Part shown: positions 43,720 to 53,944 of the stretch, one piece after another | How positions within the stretch are numbered: position 1 is the stretch's first letter | How the letters are laid out: every line of letters begins with the position of its first letter | NCBI GenBank assembly: GCA_016787895.1 | Contig: JAEUTN010000022.1 | Location: 248,001 to 312,000 of the forward strand | DNA length: 64,000 nt | From: Bacteroidia bacterium | Lineage (GTDB): Bacteria; Bacteroidota; Bacteroidia; B-17B0; Aurantibacillaceae | Reading direction: 5' to 3' | The notes under the pieces: model-generated | The model's database searches: none | Told to the model about the DNA's origin: nothing | What the model saw: the letters and a program-made list of their open reading frames with translations, nothing else | Program-made: the position numbers and the translations under genes

Positions 43720-45783
43720 ATGCAGAGTATGAAAAACACAAGAAAGTACACTTTTTTAGCGGCCGTTCTAATGATTCTGTCGATCTCCGGCTTTTCGCAA
43801 AAAGCTTTACAGAAAGCCGACGCTGCCTTCCAGCAACATCAGTATTACACGGCCATCAACCTATACAAACAAGTGTATGCGGATGCACCAAATGATAAAA
43901 AGCCGCTAATTCTGTACCGTTCAGGCTATGCCAGTCAGGAAATCAACGACTACAAAGGAGCTGAGGCCTATTACAACAAAGCCATCGCCTCCAATTACGA
44001 CGATCCTATCGTGTATTTTAAGCTCGCTGAGGTACTTAAAAGCCAAAAAAGGTACGACGACGCCATTGTGGAGTACAAAAACTACAAAGCCAAGGGCGGA
44101 AACGCTAAAAAAGCCGATTTGGGTGTTAAATCCTGCGAACTGAGCCAGCAATGGACCGACAATCCTCTGCGTTATAAGATTGAGAACATGTCCATGATCA
44201 ACTCCAAGGAAAGAGACTATTCTCCTGCATTCAGCGACAAAAAATACCAAACCGTTATTTTCACCTCCAACAGACCGGGTAGTTTAGGTGAACAAGACAT
44301 TACCACCGGAAATTACAAATCAGATATTTACGAAACCAAAGTAGATAAAAATGGCAAGTGGTCAACCCCTGTTATTCTGCCTCCCGGTGTTTGTACCGAA
44401 GTAAATGAAGGTCAGGCCTGGGTAAGCAAAAAAGGAGATATGATCTTTTTTACCCGTTGTCCTGAAGAAAAAAACAAGGTGAACAAATGCGGTGTGTACA
44501 TGGCCAAAAAACAAGGCAGCACCTGGGGACCGGCAAGTTTATTGCCTTTTAACATTGATTCCATTCATTTTGCACATCCTTGTTTATCAAGCGATGCCAA
44601 ACGATTGTACTTCGTGAGCCGTAAGTCCGGCGGTTATGGCGGAATCGACATTTGGTACTGCAGCTTTGATGTTAAAACCAATAGCTGGGGTAACCCTGTA
44701 AACGCAGGACCAGCAGTGAACACCGAAGGCGACGAAATGTTCCCAACGGTTTCCAACGACGGAAAATACCTGTATTTTTCTTCCAACTATCACCCGGGTA
44801 TGGGCGGTTTGGACATTTTTATGGCGGAAGCCGGTGCAGATGGAAAATTCACCAAACCGGTGGAGAACCTGAAAGCCCCAATCAACTCGTCTTACGATGA
44901 TTTTGGTATCATTTACGAAGGCAAAAAGAACAAAGGCTATTTTACCAGTAACCGCGAAGGTGGTAAAGGTGGTGACGATATCTGGAGTTTCTATTTACCA
45001 CCTTTGAACTTTACCGGAAAAGGTTTTGTATTCAGTGAAGGGGACCCAAATACCGGAAAAGGCAGAAATGAGCCTGTTGAAGTTGTAAAAGTAAAAATCA
45101 TTGGCAGCAATGGCGACATCTCTGAGGTAATGACCGGAAAAGACGGAGCTTACACCTTTAAACTCAAAGAAAAAACCACTTACACCATTTCAACAGAAAC
45201 CAGCAAAAGCTCAAAGTCTGCCAGTTTCCCTAAAGATGGGTACTTGTCCAACAAAGATCAGCGTGTGATTACAACCGTGGGTCTCGATAAATCCCAGGAC
45301 TTTGTTGCCGACTTTTTTGTGAAGCCTGTAATTCCAAACCTGCGTATGCCTGAAATTCTTTATGAATTGGGTAGCGCTGCCTTACTTCCGCAATCAAAAG
45401 ACTCTTTGAATTACCTGTACAATATTCTTAAGGACAATCCTGCCATTGTGGTGGAATTGAACTCCCACACCGATAGCCGTGGTAGCGCAGCCGACAACAT
45501 GAAACTGTCGCAAGCCCGCGCTCAATCCTGTGTTGACTTTTTAGTGAACGAAAAAGGCATTGCTGCTGCTCGTTTGGTAGCCAAAGGTTTCGGAGCCACA
45601 CAATTGTTGATTTCGGATGCCACTATAAAAGCAGCTAAAACCAAAGAAGAACAAGAAGCTTTACACCAAAAGAACAGAAGAACCACCTTCAAGGTATTGA
45701 GCTTTGATTATGTGGATCCAAACGCTCCTAAAGTTCAACCGAAACCAAAACCAAAATCGGAAGAAGAAGAGGAAGAAGAATAA
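43720..45783 (+). CDS. PorE-like OmpA/TPR/PD40 protein of the T9SS periplasmic complex
   Basis: A 687-residue exported protein. In order: signal peptide (about 1-28), TPR repeats (about 30-125), a PD40-type propeller (about 155-420, blades such as TVIFTSNRPG and RLYFVSRKSG), a carboxypeptidase-regulatory-like beta domain (about 430-535) and an OmpA-like peptidoglycan-binding domain (about 545-665, NSHTDSRGSAADN). The tail is Pro/Lys then a run of Glu. This four-part layout is that of PorE, the periplasmic T9SS component. No lipobox Cys is seen, so it differs from the lipoprotein form. A second start at 43729 is possible. A terminator follows. Confidence 0.87.
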   Translation: MQSMKNTRKYTFLAAVLMILSISGFSQKALQKADAAFQQHQYYTAINLYKQVYADAPNDKKPLILYRSGYASQEINDYKGAEAYYNKAIASNYDDPIVYFKLAEVLKSQKRYDDAIVEYKNYKAKGGNAKKADLGVKSCELSQQWTDNPLRYKIENMSMINSKERDYSPAFSDKKYQTVIFTSNRPGSLGEQDITTGNYKSDIYETKVDKNGKWSTPVILPPGVCTEVNEGQAWVSKKGDMIFFTRCPEEKNKVNKCGVYMAKKQGSTWGPASLLPFNIDSIHFAHPCLSSDAKRLYFVSRKSGGYGGIDIWYCSFDVKTNSWGNPVNAGPAVNTEGDEMFPTVSNDGKYLYFSSNYHPGMGGLDIFMAEAGADGKFTKPVENLKAPINSSYDDFGIIYEGKKNKGYFTSNREGGKGGDDIWSFYLPPLNFTGKGFVFSEGDPNTGKGRNEPVEVVKVKIIGSNGDISEVMTGKDGAYTFKLKEKTTYTISTETSKSSKSASFPKDGYLSNKDQRVITTVGLDKSQDFVADFFVKPVIPNLRMPEILYELGSAALLPQSKDSLNYLYNILKDNPAIVVELNSHTDSRGSAADNMKLSQARAQSCVDFLVNEKGIAAARLVAKGFGATQLLISDATIKAAKTKEEQEALHQKNRRTTFKVLSFDYVDPNAPKVQPKPKPKSEEEEEEE

Positions 45784-45803
45784 TCCTGAAAAGAATTCAT
45801 AAG

Positions 45804-45832
45804 AAAAAGACCGCTGAAAGGCGGTCTTTTTT
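45804..45832 (+). terminator. Rho-independent terminator after the PorE-like gene
   Basis: AAAAAGACCGC and GCGGTCTTTTTT form an 11-bp stem around a TGAAAG loop and end in a T run. It sits 20 bp after the stop, and the next ATG is only 16 bp later. Confidence 0.93.
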
Positions 45833-45847
45833 ATTTTAGCACAAGGC

Positions 45848-48800
45848 ATGGGTCAATTTGTGGTGTATAAATCGGGGGCTGGAAGCGGTAAAACATTTAC
45901 CCTGGTGAAGGAATACCTGCGCCTGTGTTTGTACGATAGCTCCAAACTTCAAAGTAATTACAAACGCATACTGGCGGTTACCTTTACCAACAAAGCCGCG
46001 GCCGAAATGAAAAGCCGCATCATTGAAAGTTTGCACCGCATTTCCCTTGGTAACATGAAAGGCGCCGGTGAATTGCTATGCGCAGAAATGGGCATAGAGG
46101 CGCAAGACCTGAAAACAAGAGCTGCGGTAGTGTTAAAGGAATTGCTTCACCATTACTCCGATTTTTCGGTAAGCACCATTGATAGTTTTACTCACCGCTT
46201 GGTTAAAACCTTTGCCCACGACCTCAAACTCCCCGTAAATTTTGAAGTGGAACTGGACGAGGACCGCTTTTTTTACGAAGTGGTACGTGAACTGATTTCA
46301 AGAACCGGAGAAGATCCTTACATCAGCAAACTCTTAAAGGAATACGTTTTGCTTCGCTCCGAGGAAAACAGCTCCTGGGATCCTGAACTTCTGATACAGA
46401 ATTTTTCGAAATTACTGCACAAGGAAAACTCAGGCCCTTATGTTGAACGCCTTCGTGAGATTGATGAAGATCAGCTCAAAACCGCGAAGACCCAGATTCG
46501 GGAACACATCACTCAGTTTTACAGTCAAACACAGGCGCTGGCTTCCAAGGCCATACAAGCCATAGAAAAAGAGGGTTACACGAGTGAAGTCTTTCATTTT
46601 AAAGCCTCGGGTCCGCAAAACTTCTTTTATAAAGTCTATTCTAAAAACATTGTTCTATCTGACACAGAAGGAAAACGATTGCTGGAGGCCATCGAAAAAA
46701 ACAAATGGTTCTCAAGTCAAACTAAGGAGGACACAAAAAAACAAGAGCTGGCAAATACACTAAGCAAACTGGCAACAGAACTTATCACTTACATTCAAAA
46801 AGAGCACAAACTGTTTTCACTTTGCCGCCTCATTGAAAAACAATTGTATCCGCTGATGCTTCTGAAAAAAATAGAGGAAATCAGCAGAGAACGGAAAGAG
46901 GAATCGAGGGTGGTGTTTATTTCGGAGTTTAACCGCAAGCTGTTTGAATTGATCCAAAACGAACCTACGCCTTTTATCTACGAACGTTTGGGGGAACGTT
47001 ACCGGCATTTTTTGCTGGATGAGTTTCAGGATACCAGCAGCTTACAATGGCAAAACATGTTGCCCCTCATCGACAATTCGCTTTCGGGAGGATGGTACAA
47101 TTTATTGGTGGGCGATGGAAAACAAAGCATCTACCGATGGAGGAACGCCAACGTGAAACAATTCACTCAACTGCCCCATTACGACTACGAAGCCGGTAAC
47201 CGGGTGATGCAGGAAAGAGAAGCCAACCTCATCCGGAATTTTGAAGAAAAACTACTTGATAAAAATTACAGGAGCCTTAATACCATTGTGCAATTCAATA
47301 ACAGCCTTTTTGCACAGCTTTCCTCCAACCTGCTGAATGAGGAGAGTGGTAAAATCTATCGAAACAGCACACAGCAAAGTATGGGAGAGGAAGGTGGCTA
47401 CGTGAGTTTATTCACCTTCGATCCCAAACTACAGGAAGTTGATGAGGCCAATTTTGCACAGGTCCGTTTTCAGATTCAGGCGGCATTAAAACAAGGTTTT
47501 TCATACCGCGACATTTGTGTGCTCTGTAAAATGAACCAGCAGGGTCACAGCATCGCGCAGTTTCTGATGAAGGAACAAATTCCGGTCGTGTCTTCCGATT
47601 CTTTGTTGCTGGCTTATATTCCCGAAGTACAGGTGATTCTGGCCATGTTCAGATATTTGCTCAATCCCGAAGACAACATCAGTGCCGGACTTGTCCTCAA
47701 CTTTCTGTTTCAAAAACAGGTGTTGAACGAAGATGAATTCCACCAGAGCCTTCAGGCTGTTTCCGGAAAATCCAACTTATTTGTTTTACTTAAAAACTAT
47801 GGTATAGTGCTGGATGAAGCTCAATTGTACCGAAGCAATTTGTTCGACTTAGGCGCTGAACTCAGCCGTGTGTTTCGTTTAAACGAAGAAGACGGACTGG
47901 CCATACGTTTTTTTCTGGATGAGATCAACCATTTCCTGCAAAAAGAAAACTCCAACCTGAGTGAATTTTTAAACTGGTGGGAAACCCGGCAAAACAAAGC
48001 TTCTCTGGTGATTCCCCAGGACACCAATGCGGTTCGGGTGATGACCATTCACGCCAGCAAGGGGCTGGAATTTCCGGTGGTGATTGTTCCTTACTGCAAC
48101 TGGAAAATCGACAAATTCAGGGAAAACTGGATTGAATTAAAAGAAAGCCGCATAGCTTTGCCGATTGCCGTGGTAACACTCAGCGAAAAAGCAGCGAATG
48201 CCGGTTTCGAACAAGAAATTGAAGAGGAAAAACAGGCTTTGTTGCTCGATAACCTCAATCTTTTGTATGTGGCCTTCACCCGGGCGGTGGAGCGCCTTCA
48301 CATCATTTCACAAGACAATGGCAGCAATACCGGTGGGATCAACGCCTGGCTTTTGAATGTGCTGCAGAATACAATGCAAGCCAAAACAAACGGATATTAT
48401 GAAAGCGGTTTGCCGGAACCAAAAAAACATACCGAAAAACAAAGGGGGGTGAGCAGTTATGCCATAGAGCCTCTGAGTTTTGGAGAAAAAAAGGTACAGT
48501 TCGCCGTGAAAGCGGCTTATTTGCACAATGCGAAAGAGGAAGACGCCCGGGCACAGGGCATTTTGCTGCACTGGATTCTTTCCAACATTCAATACAGCAG
48601 CGATCTCGACAAGGCTTTACAACTAGGTGAACTCAAAGGTTTTTACAGTAAAAAACAAGTGCCTGAATTAAAAGGTGTGATAGAACAGATATTGAACCAC
48701 CCTAAAGTGGCGCCTTGTTTTAAAGAAGGCCTGAAGATTAAAAATGAGGCGGAACTGTTAACCGCTCAGGGTGAGATACTGAGGCCCGACCGCATCGTGT

Positions 48801-48970
48801 TTTTGGAAACAGAAACCGTAGTAATCGATTACAAAAGCGGCAAGGAACACCGTGAACAACATGCCGGGCAGGTGCAGGAATACGCGAATGCCCTGCAATC
48901 TCTTGGACATGGCCCGGTACGAAAACTGCTGGTGTACCTCGAAGAAAACAGAGTTGTAGAGCTAAATTAG
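45848..48970 (+). CDS. UvrD-like helicase with RecB-type nuclease (AddA-like)
   Basis: A 1040-residue SF1A helicase-nuclease. Helicase motifs run in order: Walker A GAGSGKTFTL (10-19), TFTNKAAAEM (Ia), DEFQDTSSLQW (II), GDGKQSIYRWR (III), KNYRSLNTIV (IV), TIHASKGLEFPVV (V) and LLYVAFTRAVERL (VI). The C-terminal nuclease keeps the PD-(D/E)XK residues in GILLHW, RPDR and VIDYKSG followed by QVQEY. This is the AddA/RecB layout for double-strand break repair. No AddB-like partner gene is beside it, so one may lie elsewhere. Confidence 0.93.
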   Translation: MGQFVVYKSGAGSGKTFTLVKEYLRLCLYDSSKLQSNYKRILAVTFTNKAAAEMKSRIIESLHRISLGNMKGAGELLCAEMGIEAQDLKTRAAVVLKELLHHYSDFSVSTIDSFTHRLVKTFAHDLKLPVNFEVELDEDRFFYEVVRELISRTGEDPYISKLLKEYVLLRSEENSSWDPELLIQNFSKLLHKENSGPYVERLREIDEDQLKTAKTQIREHITQFYSQTQALASKAIQAIEKEGYTSEVFHFKASGPQNFFYKVYSKNIVLSDTEGKRLLEAIEKNKWFSSQTKEDTKKQELANTLSKLATELITYIQKEHKLFSLCRLIEKQLYPLMLLKKIEEISRERKEESRVVFISEFNRKLFELIQNEPTPFIYERLGERYRHFLLDEFQDTSSLQWQNMLPLIDNSLSGGWYNLLVGDGKQSIYRWRNANVKQFTQLPHYDYEAGNRVMQEREANLIRNFEEKLLDKNYRSLNTIVQFNNSLFAQLSSNLLNEESGKIYRNSTQQSMGEEGGYVSLFTFDPKLQEVDEANFAQVRFQIQAALKQGFSYRDICVLCKMNQQGHSIAQFLMKEQIPVVSSDSLLLAYIPEVQVILAMFRYLLNPEDNISAGLVLNFLFQKQVLNEDEFHQSLQAVSGKSNLFVLLKNYGIVLDEAQLYRSNLFDLGAELSRVFRLNEEDGLAIRFFLDEINHFLQKENSNLSEFLNWWETRQNKASLVIPQDTNAVRVMTIHASKGLEFPVVIVPYCNWKIDKFRENWIELKESRIALPIAVVTLSEKAANAGFEQEIEEEKQALLLDNLNLLYVAFTRAVERLHIISQDNGSNTGGINAWLLNVLQNTMQAKTNGYYESGLPEPKKHTEKQRGVSSYAIEPLSFGEKKVQFAVKAAYLHNAKEEDARAQGILLHWILSNIQYSSDLDKALQLGELKGFYSKKQVPELKGVIEQILNHPKVAPCFKEGLKIKNEAELLTAQGEILRPDRIVFLETETVVIDYKSGKEHREQHAGQVQEYANALQSLGHGPVRKLLVYLEENRVVELN

Positions 48971-49006
48971 TATCTTCGTTATCCCAATTGTCCACTAGTA
49001 TAAAGT

Positions 49007-51016
49007 ATGAAAAAAACCGCTCTCTTCTTTTTATTGCTCCACTTCCTGAACACGCAGGCGCAAACCAAATCGGGTATTGTTCTCAAAAACATGAACACCG
49101 GCCTTGCGCCAGGCAACGACTTTTACAATTACTGCAACGGCTCCTGGCAAAGCCAGTTTCAGTTGCCGGAAAGCGATGCCCGTTACGGAAGTTTTAACGA
49201 GATCTATAACAACAACCTCAAACGTATTAAGGTTATACTTGATAAAATGGCAAAGGATAAAGCCGCGGTGCAGGGAAGCGATGTGCAGCGCATACGGGAT
49301 TTTTACCTGAGTGGAATGGATTCCCTGAGCCTCGACGAACAAAAGTTTTTTCCCCTCCTGCCACTCTTTAAACAAATTGATAGTTTAAAAACACCGGAAG
49401 ACCTTTTGGCTCTGAAATCAGAACTGGATTATCTGGGCATACCCTTGTTTTTTAGCATTTATGTGGCGCCTGATTTGAAGAACAGCAAAAAAAACGTGTT
49501 GTACATTACCCAGGGCGGTTATGGCATGGGCGACCGGGAGTATTATCACAATCCTAAAAAAGAAAACATCCGCACAGCCTACAAATCCTACCTCAACAGC
49601 CTGTTCACACTCAGCCGGCATTCAGAGCAACAAGCTGCCCTGGCCTCTGATGAAGTGATGACCTATGAAACCAACCTCAGCAACGAGGCCCTGAGTAAGC
49701 AGGACTTAAGAGAAACGGAAAAAACCTACAATCCGTACACGTTTGCTGAACTTCAAAAACTCACCCCCTCATTTAACTGGACCAACTATTTTGCTTCCAA
49801 AAAAATAAGCATGCCGGATACTGTAATTGTTACCAGTGTTAGTTTTTTAAAACAGGTGGATGTGCTGATGTCGCGCGCGCCCATGAACATTCTTCAAATG
49901 TATGCGAAGGCCCAGGTGCTGATGAACGCGGCACCTTACCTTTCTGAAAAATTCCAGTACATCGATTTTAATTTCAGGGGGACAGCTATGAGCGGTACCA
50001 GGAGCATCAAGCCCCGTTGGGAACGAGTATTTAAGGCTATGGATGCCAACATGGGGGAACTCTTCTCAAAAGAGTATGTGAAACAACACTTTTCAGCGGA
50101 GTCAAAAGCCAAGGTGAATAAAATGATCGACAACCTGGTGGCCTCCTACCGTCAGCGCATCTCTACCCGCAGTTGGATGAGCGCTGAAACCAAAGTGATG
50201 GCCAACAAAAAACTCGATCGTATGATCCGTAAAATCGGTTACCCCGACAAATGGAAAACGTACCAGGGCATGGTGATTGGCAAAAAAAGTTATTGGGAGA
50301 ACATTTGCAGCGCCAGGCGATTTGAACACAGCGACATGCTCAGCGAATTAAAAAAACCGGTGAACCGCTACAAATGGCAGATGACCCCGGTCACCGTAAA
50401 CGCTTATTACGACCCCAGCACCAATGAGATTACATTTCCGGCAGCCATTTTACAAGCACCCTTTTTTGATCCCAAAGCCGATGACGCTGCTAATTATGGC
50501 ACCATGGGCTCCATCATTGGTCATGAACTCACCCATGGCTTTGATGATGAAGGTGCGAAATTTGACGCCTACGGCAACCTGAAAATGTGGTGGACCGAAG
50601 CGGATTTTAAAAACTTTGAAGAAAAATCGGCACGCCTCGTTGAACAATACAATGCCTGTGTGTTGTTGGACAGTTTACATGTGAACGGGCAGCTCACTTT
50701 AGGCGAAAACATAGCCGACCTTGGAGGTGTTACCCTGTCGTATCACGCCTATTTGCGGTCATTGGGTACGGCAAAATCCAAAACACTGGATGGTTTCAGC
50801 GGAGAACAGCGTTTTTTTATTGCCTGGGCCCAGGGCTGGAAATCAAAAGTAAGAGATGAGGAACTCAAACGTTTGTTGAGTATGGATTACCACGCCCCGG
50901 CCTATATCAGGGCTTTTGTGCCCCTCACCAATTTAAAAGAATTTTATGAAGCCTTTGGTATCAAACCCGGAGACAAACTTTACCGAGAAGAAAAAGACCG
51001 AGTAGAAATCTGGTAA
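49007..51016 (+). CDS. M13-family (neprilysin-like) metallopeptidase
   Basis: A 669-residue zinc peptidase with a signal peptide (about 1-19, ending TQA). The HELTH zinc motif is at residues 506-510, and the third ligand is in ENIADLGG, the M13 signature. The N-terminal segment CNGSWQ is typical. It is exported and possibly periplasmic or outer-membrane associated. It lies 2 bp before the PBP4-type gene, so both are likely co-transcribed. Confidence 0.95.
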   Translation: MKKTALFFLLLHFLNTQAQTKSGIVLKNMNTGLAPGNDFYNYCNGSWQSQFQLPESDARYGSFNEIYNNNLKRIKVILDKMAKDKAAVQGSDVQRIRDFYLSGMDSLSLDEQKFFPLLPLFKQIDSLKTPEDLLALKSELDYLGIPLFFSIYVAPDLKNSKKNVLYITQGGYGMGDREYYHNPKKENIRTAYKSYLNSLFTLSRHSEQQAALASDEVMTYETNLSNEALSKQDLRETEKTYNPYTFAELQKLTPSFNWTNYFASKKISMPDTVIVTSVSFLKQVDVLMSRAPMNILQMYAKAQVLMNAAPYLSEKFQYIDFNFRGTAMSGTRSIKPRWERVFKAMDANMGELFSKEYVKQHFSAESKAKVNKMIDNLVASYRQRISTRSWMSAETKVMANKKLDRMIRKIGYPDKWKTYQGMVIGKKSYWENICSARRFEHSDMLSELKKPVNRYKWQMTPVTVNAYYDPSTNEITFPAAILQAPFFDPKADDAANYGTMGSIIGHELTHGFDDEGAKFDAYGNLKMWWTEADFKNFEEKSARLVEQYNACVLLDSLHVNGQLTLGENIADLGGVTLSYHAYLRSLGTAKSKTLDGFSGEQRFFIAWAQGWKSKVRDEELKRLLSMDYHAPAYIRAFVPLTNLKEFYEAFGIKPGDKLYREEKDRVEIW

Positions 51017-51018
51017 AC

Positions 51019-52440
51019 ATGTTAAAAAACCTGATCATATTGGTCCTGATTCCTTTGTTCCAGTTTGGGCAAATGAACAAGGTGCTGGAGGATTGGAAAA
51101 AAGACATGGACCTGGCAAGCGCAGGGCTTGGCTTCTGTGTGCTGGATGCCAAAACCAAAACGGTGTTGCTTGAACAAAATTCCCAACTAGCCCTAATACC
51201 CGCAAGCACTTTAAAAGTACTGACCACTTATGCAGCGCTTTCAAAACTGGGTCAGCATTACCGTTTTGAAACCCGTTTGTTTTATACAGGCACCCTGGAT
51301 GCCGCGAGTGGTGTGCTCGACGGGGATATTTTAATTCTTGGAGGAGGCGACCCCAGCCTTCAATCGGAACTCTATAACAAAGACAATACTCTGGTGACGG
51401 ATAAATGGGCCAAACTCATCAAGGAAAAGGGCATAAAAGAAATCAAAGGAAAGGTAATTGGCGACGCTTCGTATTTTGACCGCAATCTGCCAGGGGAATG
51501 GATTTGGGCCGATATCAGTAATTATTACGGGGCTATGCCCAATGGTTTATCCTTTATGGATAATAAATTCAAAATAGTTTATCAAACCGGGACCAAAGAC
51601 ACGGAGGCCAAACTTATCTCCTACTCTCCAAAATACAATACAAAAACAATCGATATCAGTTCTGAAGTGGTGGCTGATGGAACTTCTGATCAGGCTGTAG
51701 TTTATGGAGATCCTTTCGCTTTTAATAAACTGGTGAGAGGCACCTTGCCTCCCAACAAAAAACAGTACGAGATTGAAGCCGCCTTGCCCGATCCTGCCCT
51801 GCTTTGTGCTGAATACCTTTGCAAATCCCTGGCTTCGTTCGGTGTAAAATGCAGGATGGAACAGGCCGTTTCACGATACACCTATGTTGAAACCGGAGAA
51901 AACCGGCAGTTTTTATTCTCCCACTTTTCACCCGATTTGGATAATCTGGTGATACAAACCAATTTAAAAAGCAATAATTTATTTTGTGAAAGTTTGTTGA
52001 GAGCACTTGGAAAGGGCGATGCAAAAAAAGGTTTGGATGCGGTGATGGAATATTGGAGTCAAAGAGGTATAGAGCTCAGCAGCCTCAACATGAAAGACGG
52101 GAGCGGTTTAGCAAGGGCCAACACCTGCTCAAGCGCATTACTGGCCAACGCGCTGGCTAAAATTCACAACGACACTGAAAATTACAAGATTTTCCTTTCC
52201 TCACTTCCTGTTGCCGGAAAAAGCGGAAGTATGAGCAACATCGGCAAAGGAAAATGGATAGAGAACAACCTCAGAGCTAAAACCGGGTACATGGAGCGCG
52301 TACGGGCTTACACAGGGTATGTAAAAACCAAATCGGGAAAAGACCTGTGTTTTGCCATTCTCGTTAACAATTATACCTGTAGTCCGGCAGCCATGAAAGA
52401 AAAGATAGAGCGTTTTTTTCTGGCATTAGAGAGTTTCTAA
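51019..52440 (+). CDS. dacB: PBP4-type D-Ala-D-Ala carboxypeptidase/endopeptidase
   Basis: A 473-residue S13-family peptidase with a signal peptide (about 1-16). The serine-lyase motifs are SxxK (Ser63-Thr-Leu-Lys66 in ASTLKVL), SxN (KSNNLFCESLL) and KTG (AKTGYMERV). It trims peptidoglycan cross-links. The gene follows the M13 peptidase directly. A short GC-rich stretch follows it (52449-52466, AAACCC/GGGTTT) that could form a weak hairpin but has no T run. Confidence 0.94.
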   Translation: MLKNLIILVLIPLFQFGQMNKVLEDWKKDMDLASAGLGFCVLDAKTKTVLLEQNSQLALIPASTLKVLTTYAALSKLGQHYRFETRLFYTGTLDAASGVLDGDILILGGGDPSLQSELYNKDNTLVTDKWAKLIKEKGIKEIKGKVIGDASYFDRNLPGEWIWADISNYYGAMPNGLSFMDNKFKIVYQTGTKDTEAKLISYSPKYNTKTIDISSEVVADGTSDQAVVYGDPFAFNKLVRGTLPPNKKQYEIEAALPDPALLCAEYLCKSLASFGVKCRMEQAVSRYTYVETGENRQFLFSHFSPDLDNLVIQTNLKSNNLFCESLLRALGKGDAKKGLDAVMEYWSQRGIELSSLNMKDGSGLARANTCSSALLANALAKIHNDTENYKIFLSSLPVAGKSGSMSNIGKGKWIENNLRAKTGYMERVRAYTGYVKTKSGKDLCFAILVNNYTCSPAAMKEKIERFFLALESF

Positions 52441-52587
52441 TTCATGAGAAAACCCTGAAGGGGGTTTGCGGAAAAAACGCCTAACCCCTTTAAGGTTCAT
52501 CACGTATTTTCAAGTGAAATAGTTCAAAACCATCCCGAATAGAAAAGTCTTATTTGCTTAACTTTAAACCAGCAATTACCACTACTT

Positions 52588-53922
52588 ATGCCCTACCTTA
52601 TAAAAAACGCCACGCTCGTAAACGAAGGCGAAATCTTTGTCTCCGATGTACTCATCGAAAACCAAATCATTTCCCGCATCGACCGGAACATCGATAACCC
52701 AGGCCATTACACCGAAATTAACGCGGAAGGTTTGTACCTGCTGCCGGGAGTGATTGACGATCAGGTGCACTTCAGAGAACCGGGTTTAACGCACAAAGGC
52801 GAAATCTATACCGAAGCCAAAGCCGCAGTGGCCGGTGGTGTTACCTCTTACATGGAGCAGCCCAACACACAACCTCCCGCCATTACCGTTGAGGAATTGG
52901 AGAAAAAATACAACCGAGCCGCTCAGGTGTCTTTGGCCAATTATTCGTTTTTGATGGGCACCACCAACGACAACCTTGAAGAATTAAAAAAAGTGGATTA
53001 CAGCAAAGTGGCGGGTGTAAAGATTTTTATGGGCTCTTCTACCGGCAACATGTTGGTTGACAATGTTCACAGTTTGGAGCACGTGTTCTCAGAAGTGGAC
53101 GCATTGATTGTGACCCATTGTGAGGACGACCCCATGATCAAAGCCAAACAACTACAAATGATTCAGGAGTACGGAGAAGACCTGCCGGCTTATTTTCATC
53201 CCATCATCCGTAGCGAAGAGGCCTGTTACAAATCTTCTTCCTTTGCGGTGCAACTGGCCAAAAAACACAATACCCGTCTGCACGTCTTTCACGTTTCAAC
53301 GGCAAAGGAGCTTAGTTTATTTACCAATAAAATACCACTGAAAGAAAAACGTATTACGGCCGAAGTGTGCATTCACCATTTGTGGTTCAGTGATGAGGAT
53401 TACAAAACCAAAGGCAATTTAATCAAATGGAACCCTTCAGTTAAAACCCGGTACGACCGGGATAAACTTTTTGAAGCCATGCTCGACGGTACTTTAGATG
53501 TGATTGCCACCGATCATGCCCCGCACACCCTGGAAGAAAAATCATTGCCCTATTTAAAAGCCCCAAGCGGCGGACCATTGGTTCAACACAGCCTGGTGGC
53601 CATGCTGGACTTTTACCACCAGAAAAAAATCAGTCTTGAAAAAATCGTGGAAAAAATGGCACACAATGTGGCTGATTTGTTTCGCATTCAAAACCGCGGT
53701 TACCTGCGCGAAGGGTATTTTGCCGACCTGGTGCTGGTTGACCTGAACAAAGCCAACACTGTTCAAAAATCGAATTTGCTTTACAAATGCGGTTGGAGCC
53801 CTTTTGAAGGCCACACCTTTAAAAGCTCGGTATTAAAAACCTTTGTGAACGGGCATTTGGTGTACGAAGATGGGAAGTTTGATGAGGGACAAAAAGGGCA
53901 AAGACTTTTGTTTAATAAGTAA
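52588..53922 (+). CDS. pyrC: dihydroorotase-type amidohydrolase
   Basis: A 444-residue amidohydrolase of the dihydroorotase family (pyrimidine synthesis). Metal-site segments: QVHFREPG (residues 59-66), probable carboxylated Lys145 in VKIFMGSS, VTHCEDD, FHVSTAKE and TDHAPHT with Asp309. The usual first ligand of HxH is Gln59 rather than His, while His61 is kept. All other ligand positions look normal. Whether the Gln is lineage-typical or marks a changed metal site is uncertain. Monocistronic, followed by a T9SS gene on the other strand. Confidence 0.9.
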   Translation: MPYLIKNATLVNEGEIFVSDVLIENQIISRIDRNIDNPGHYTEINAEGLYLLPGVIDDQVHFREPGLTHKGEIYTEAKAAVAGGVTSYMEQPNTQPPAITVEELEKKYNRAAQVSLANYSFLMGTTNDNLEELKKVDYSKVAGVKIFMGSSTGNMLVDNVHSLEHVFSEVDALIVTHCEDDPMIKAKQLQMIQEYGEDLPAYFHPIIRSEEACYKSSSFAVQLAKKHNTRLHVFHVSTAKELSLFTNKIPLKEKRITAEVCIHHLWFSDEDYKTKGNLIKWNPSVKTRYDRDKLFEAMLDGTLDVIATDHAPHTLEEKSLPYLKAPSGGPLVQHSLVAMLDFYHQKKISLEKIVEKMAHNVADLFRIQNRGYLREGYFADLVLVDLNKANTVQKSNLLYKCGWSPFEGHTFKSSVLKTFVNGHLVYEDGKFDEGQKGQRLLFNK

Positions 53923-53944
53923 GTTACGTGCCCCCTCTTTCAAA

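Noticed and set aside
52449..52466. Terminator after dacB
   Set aside because: The 6-bp AAACCC/GGGTTT stem has no T run after it.
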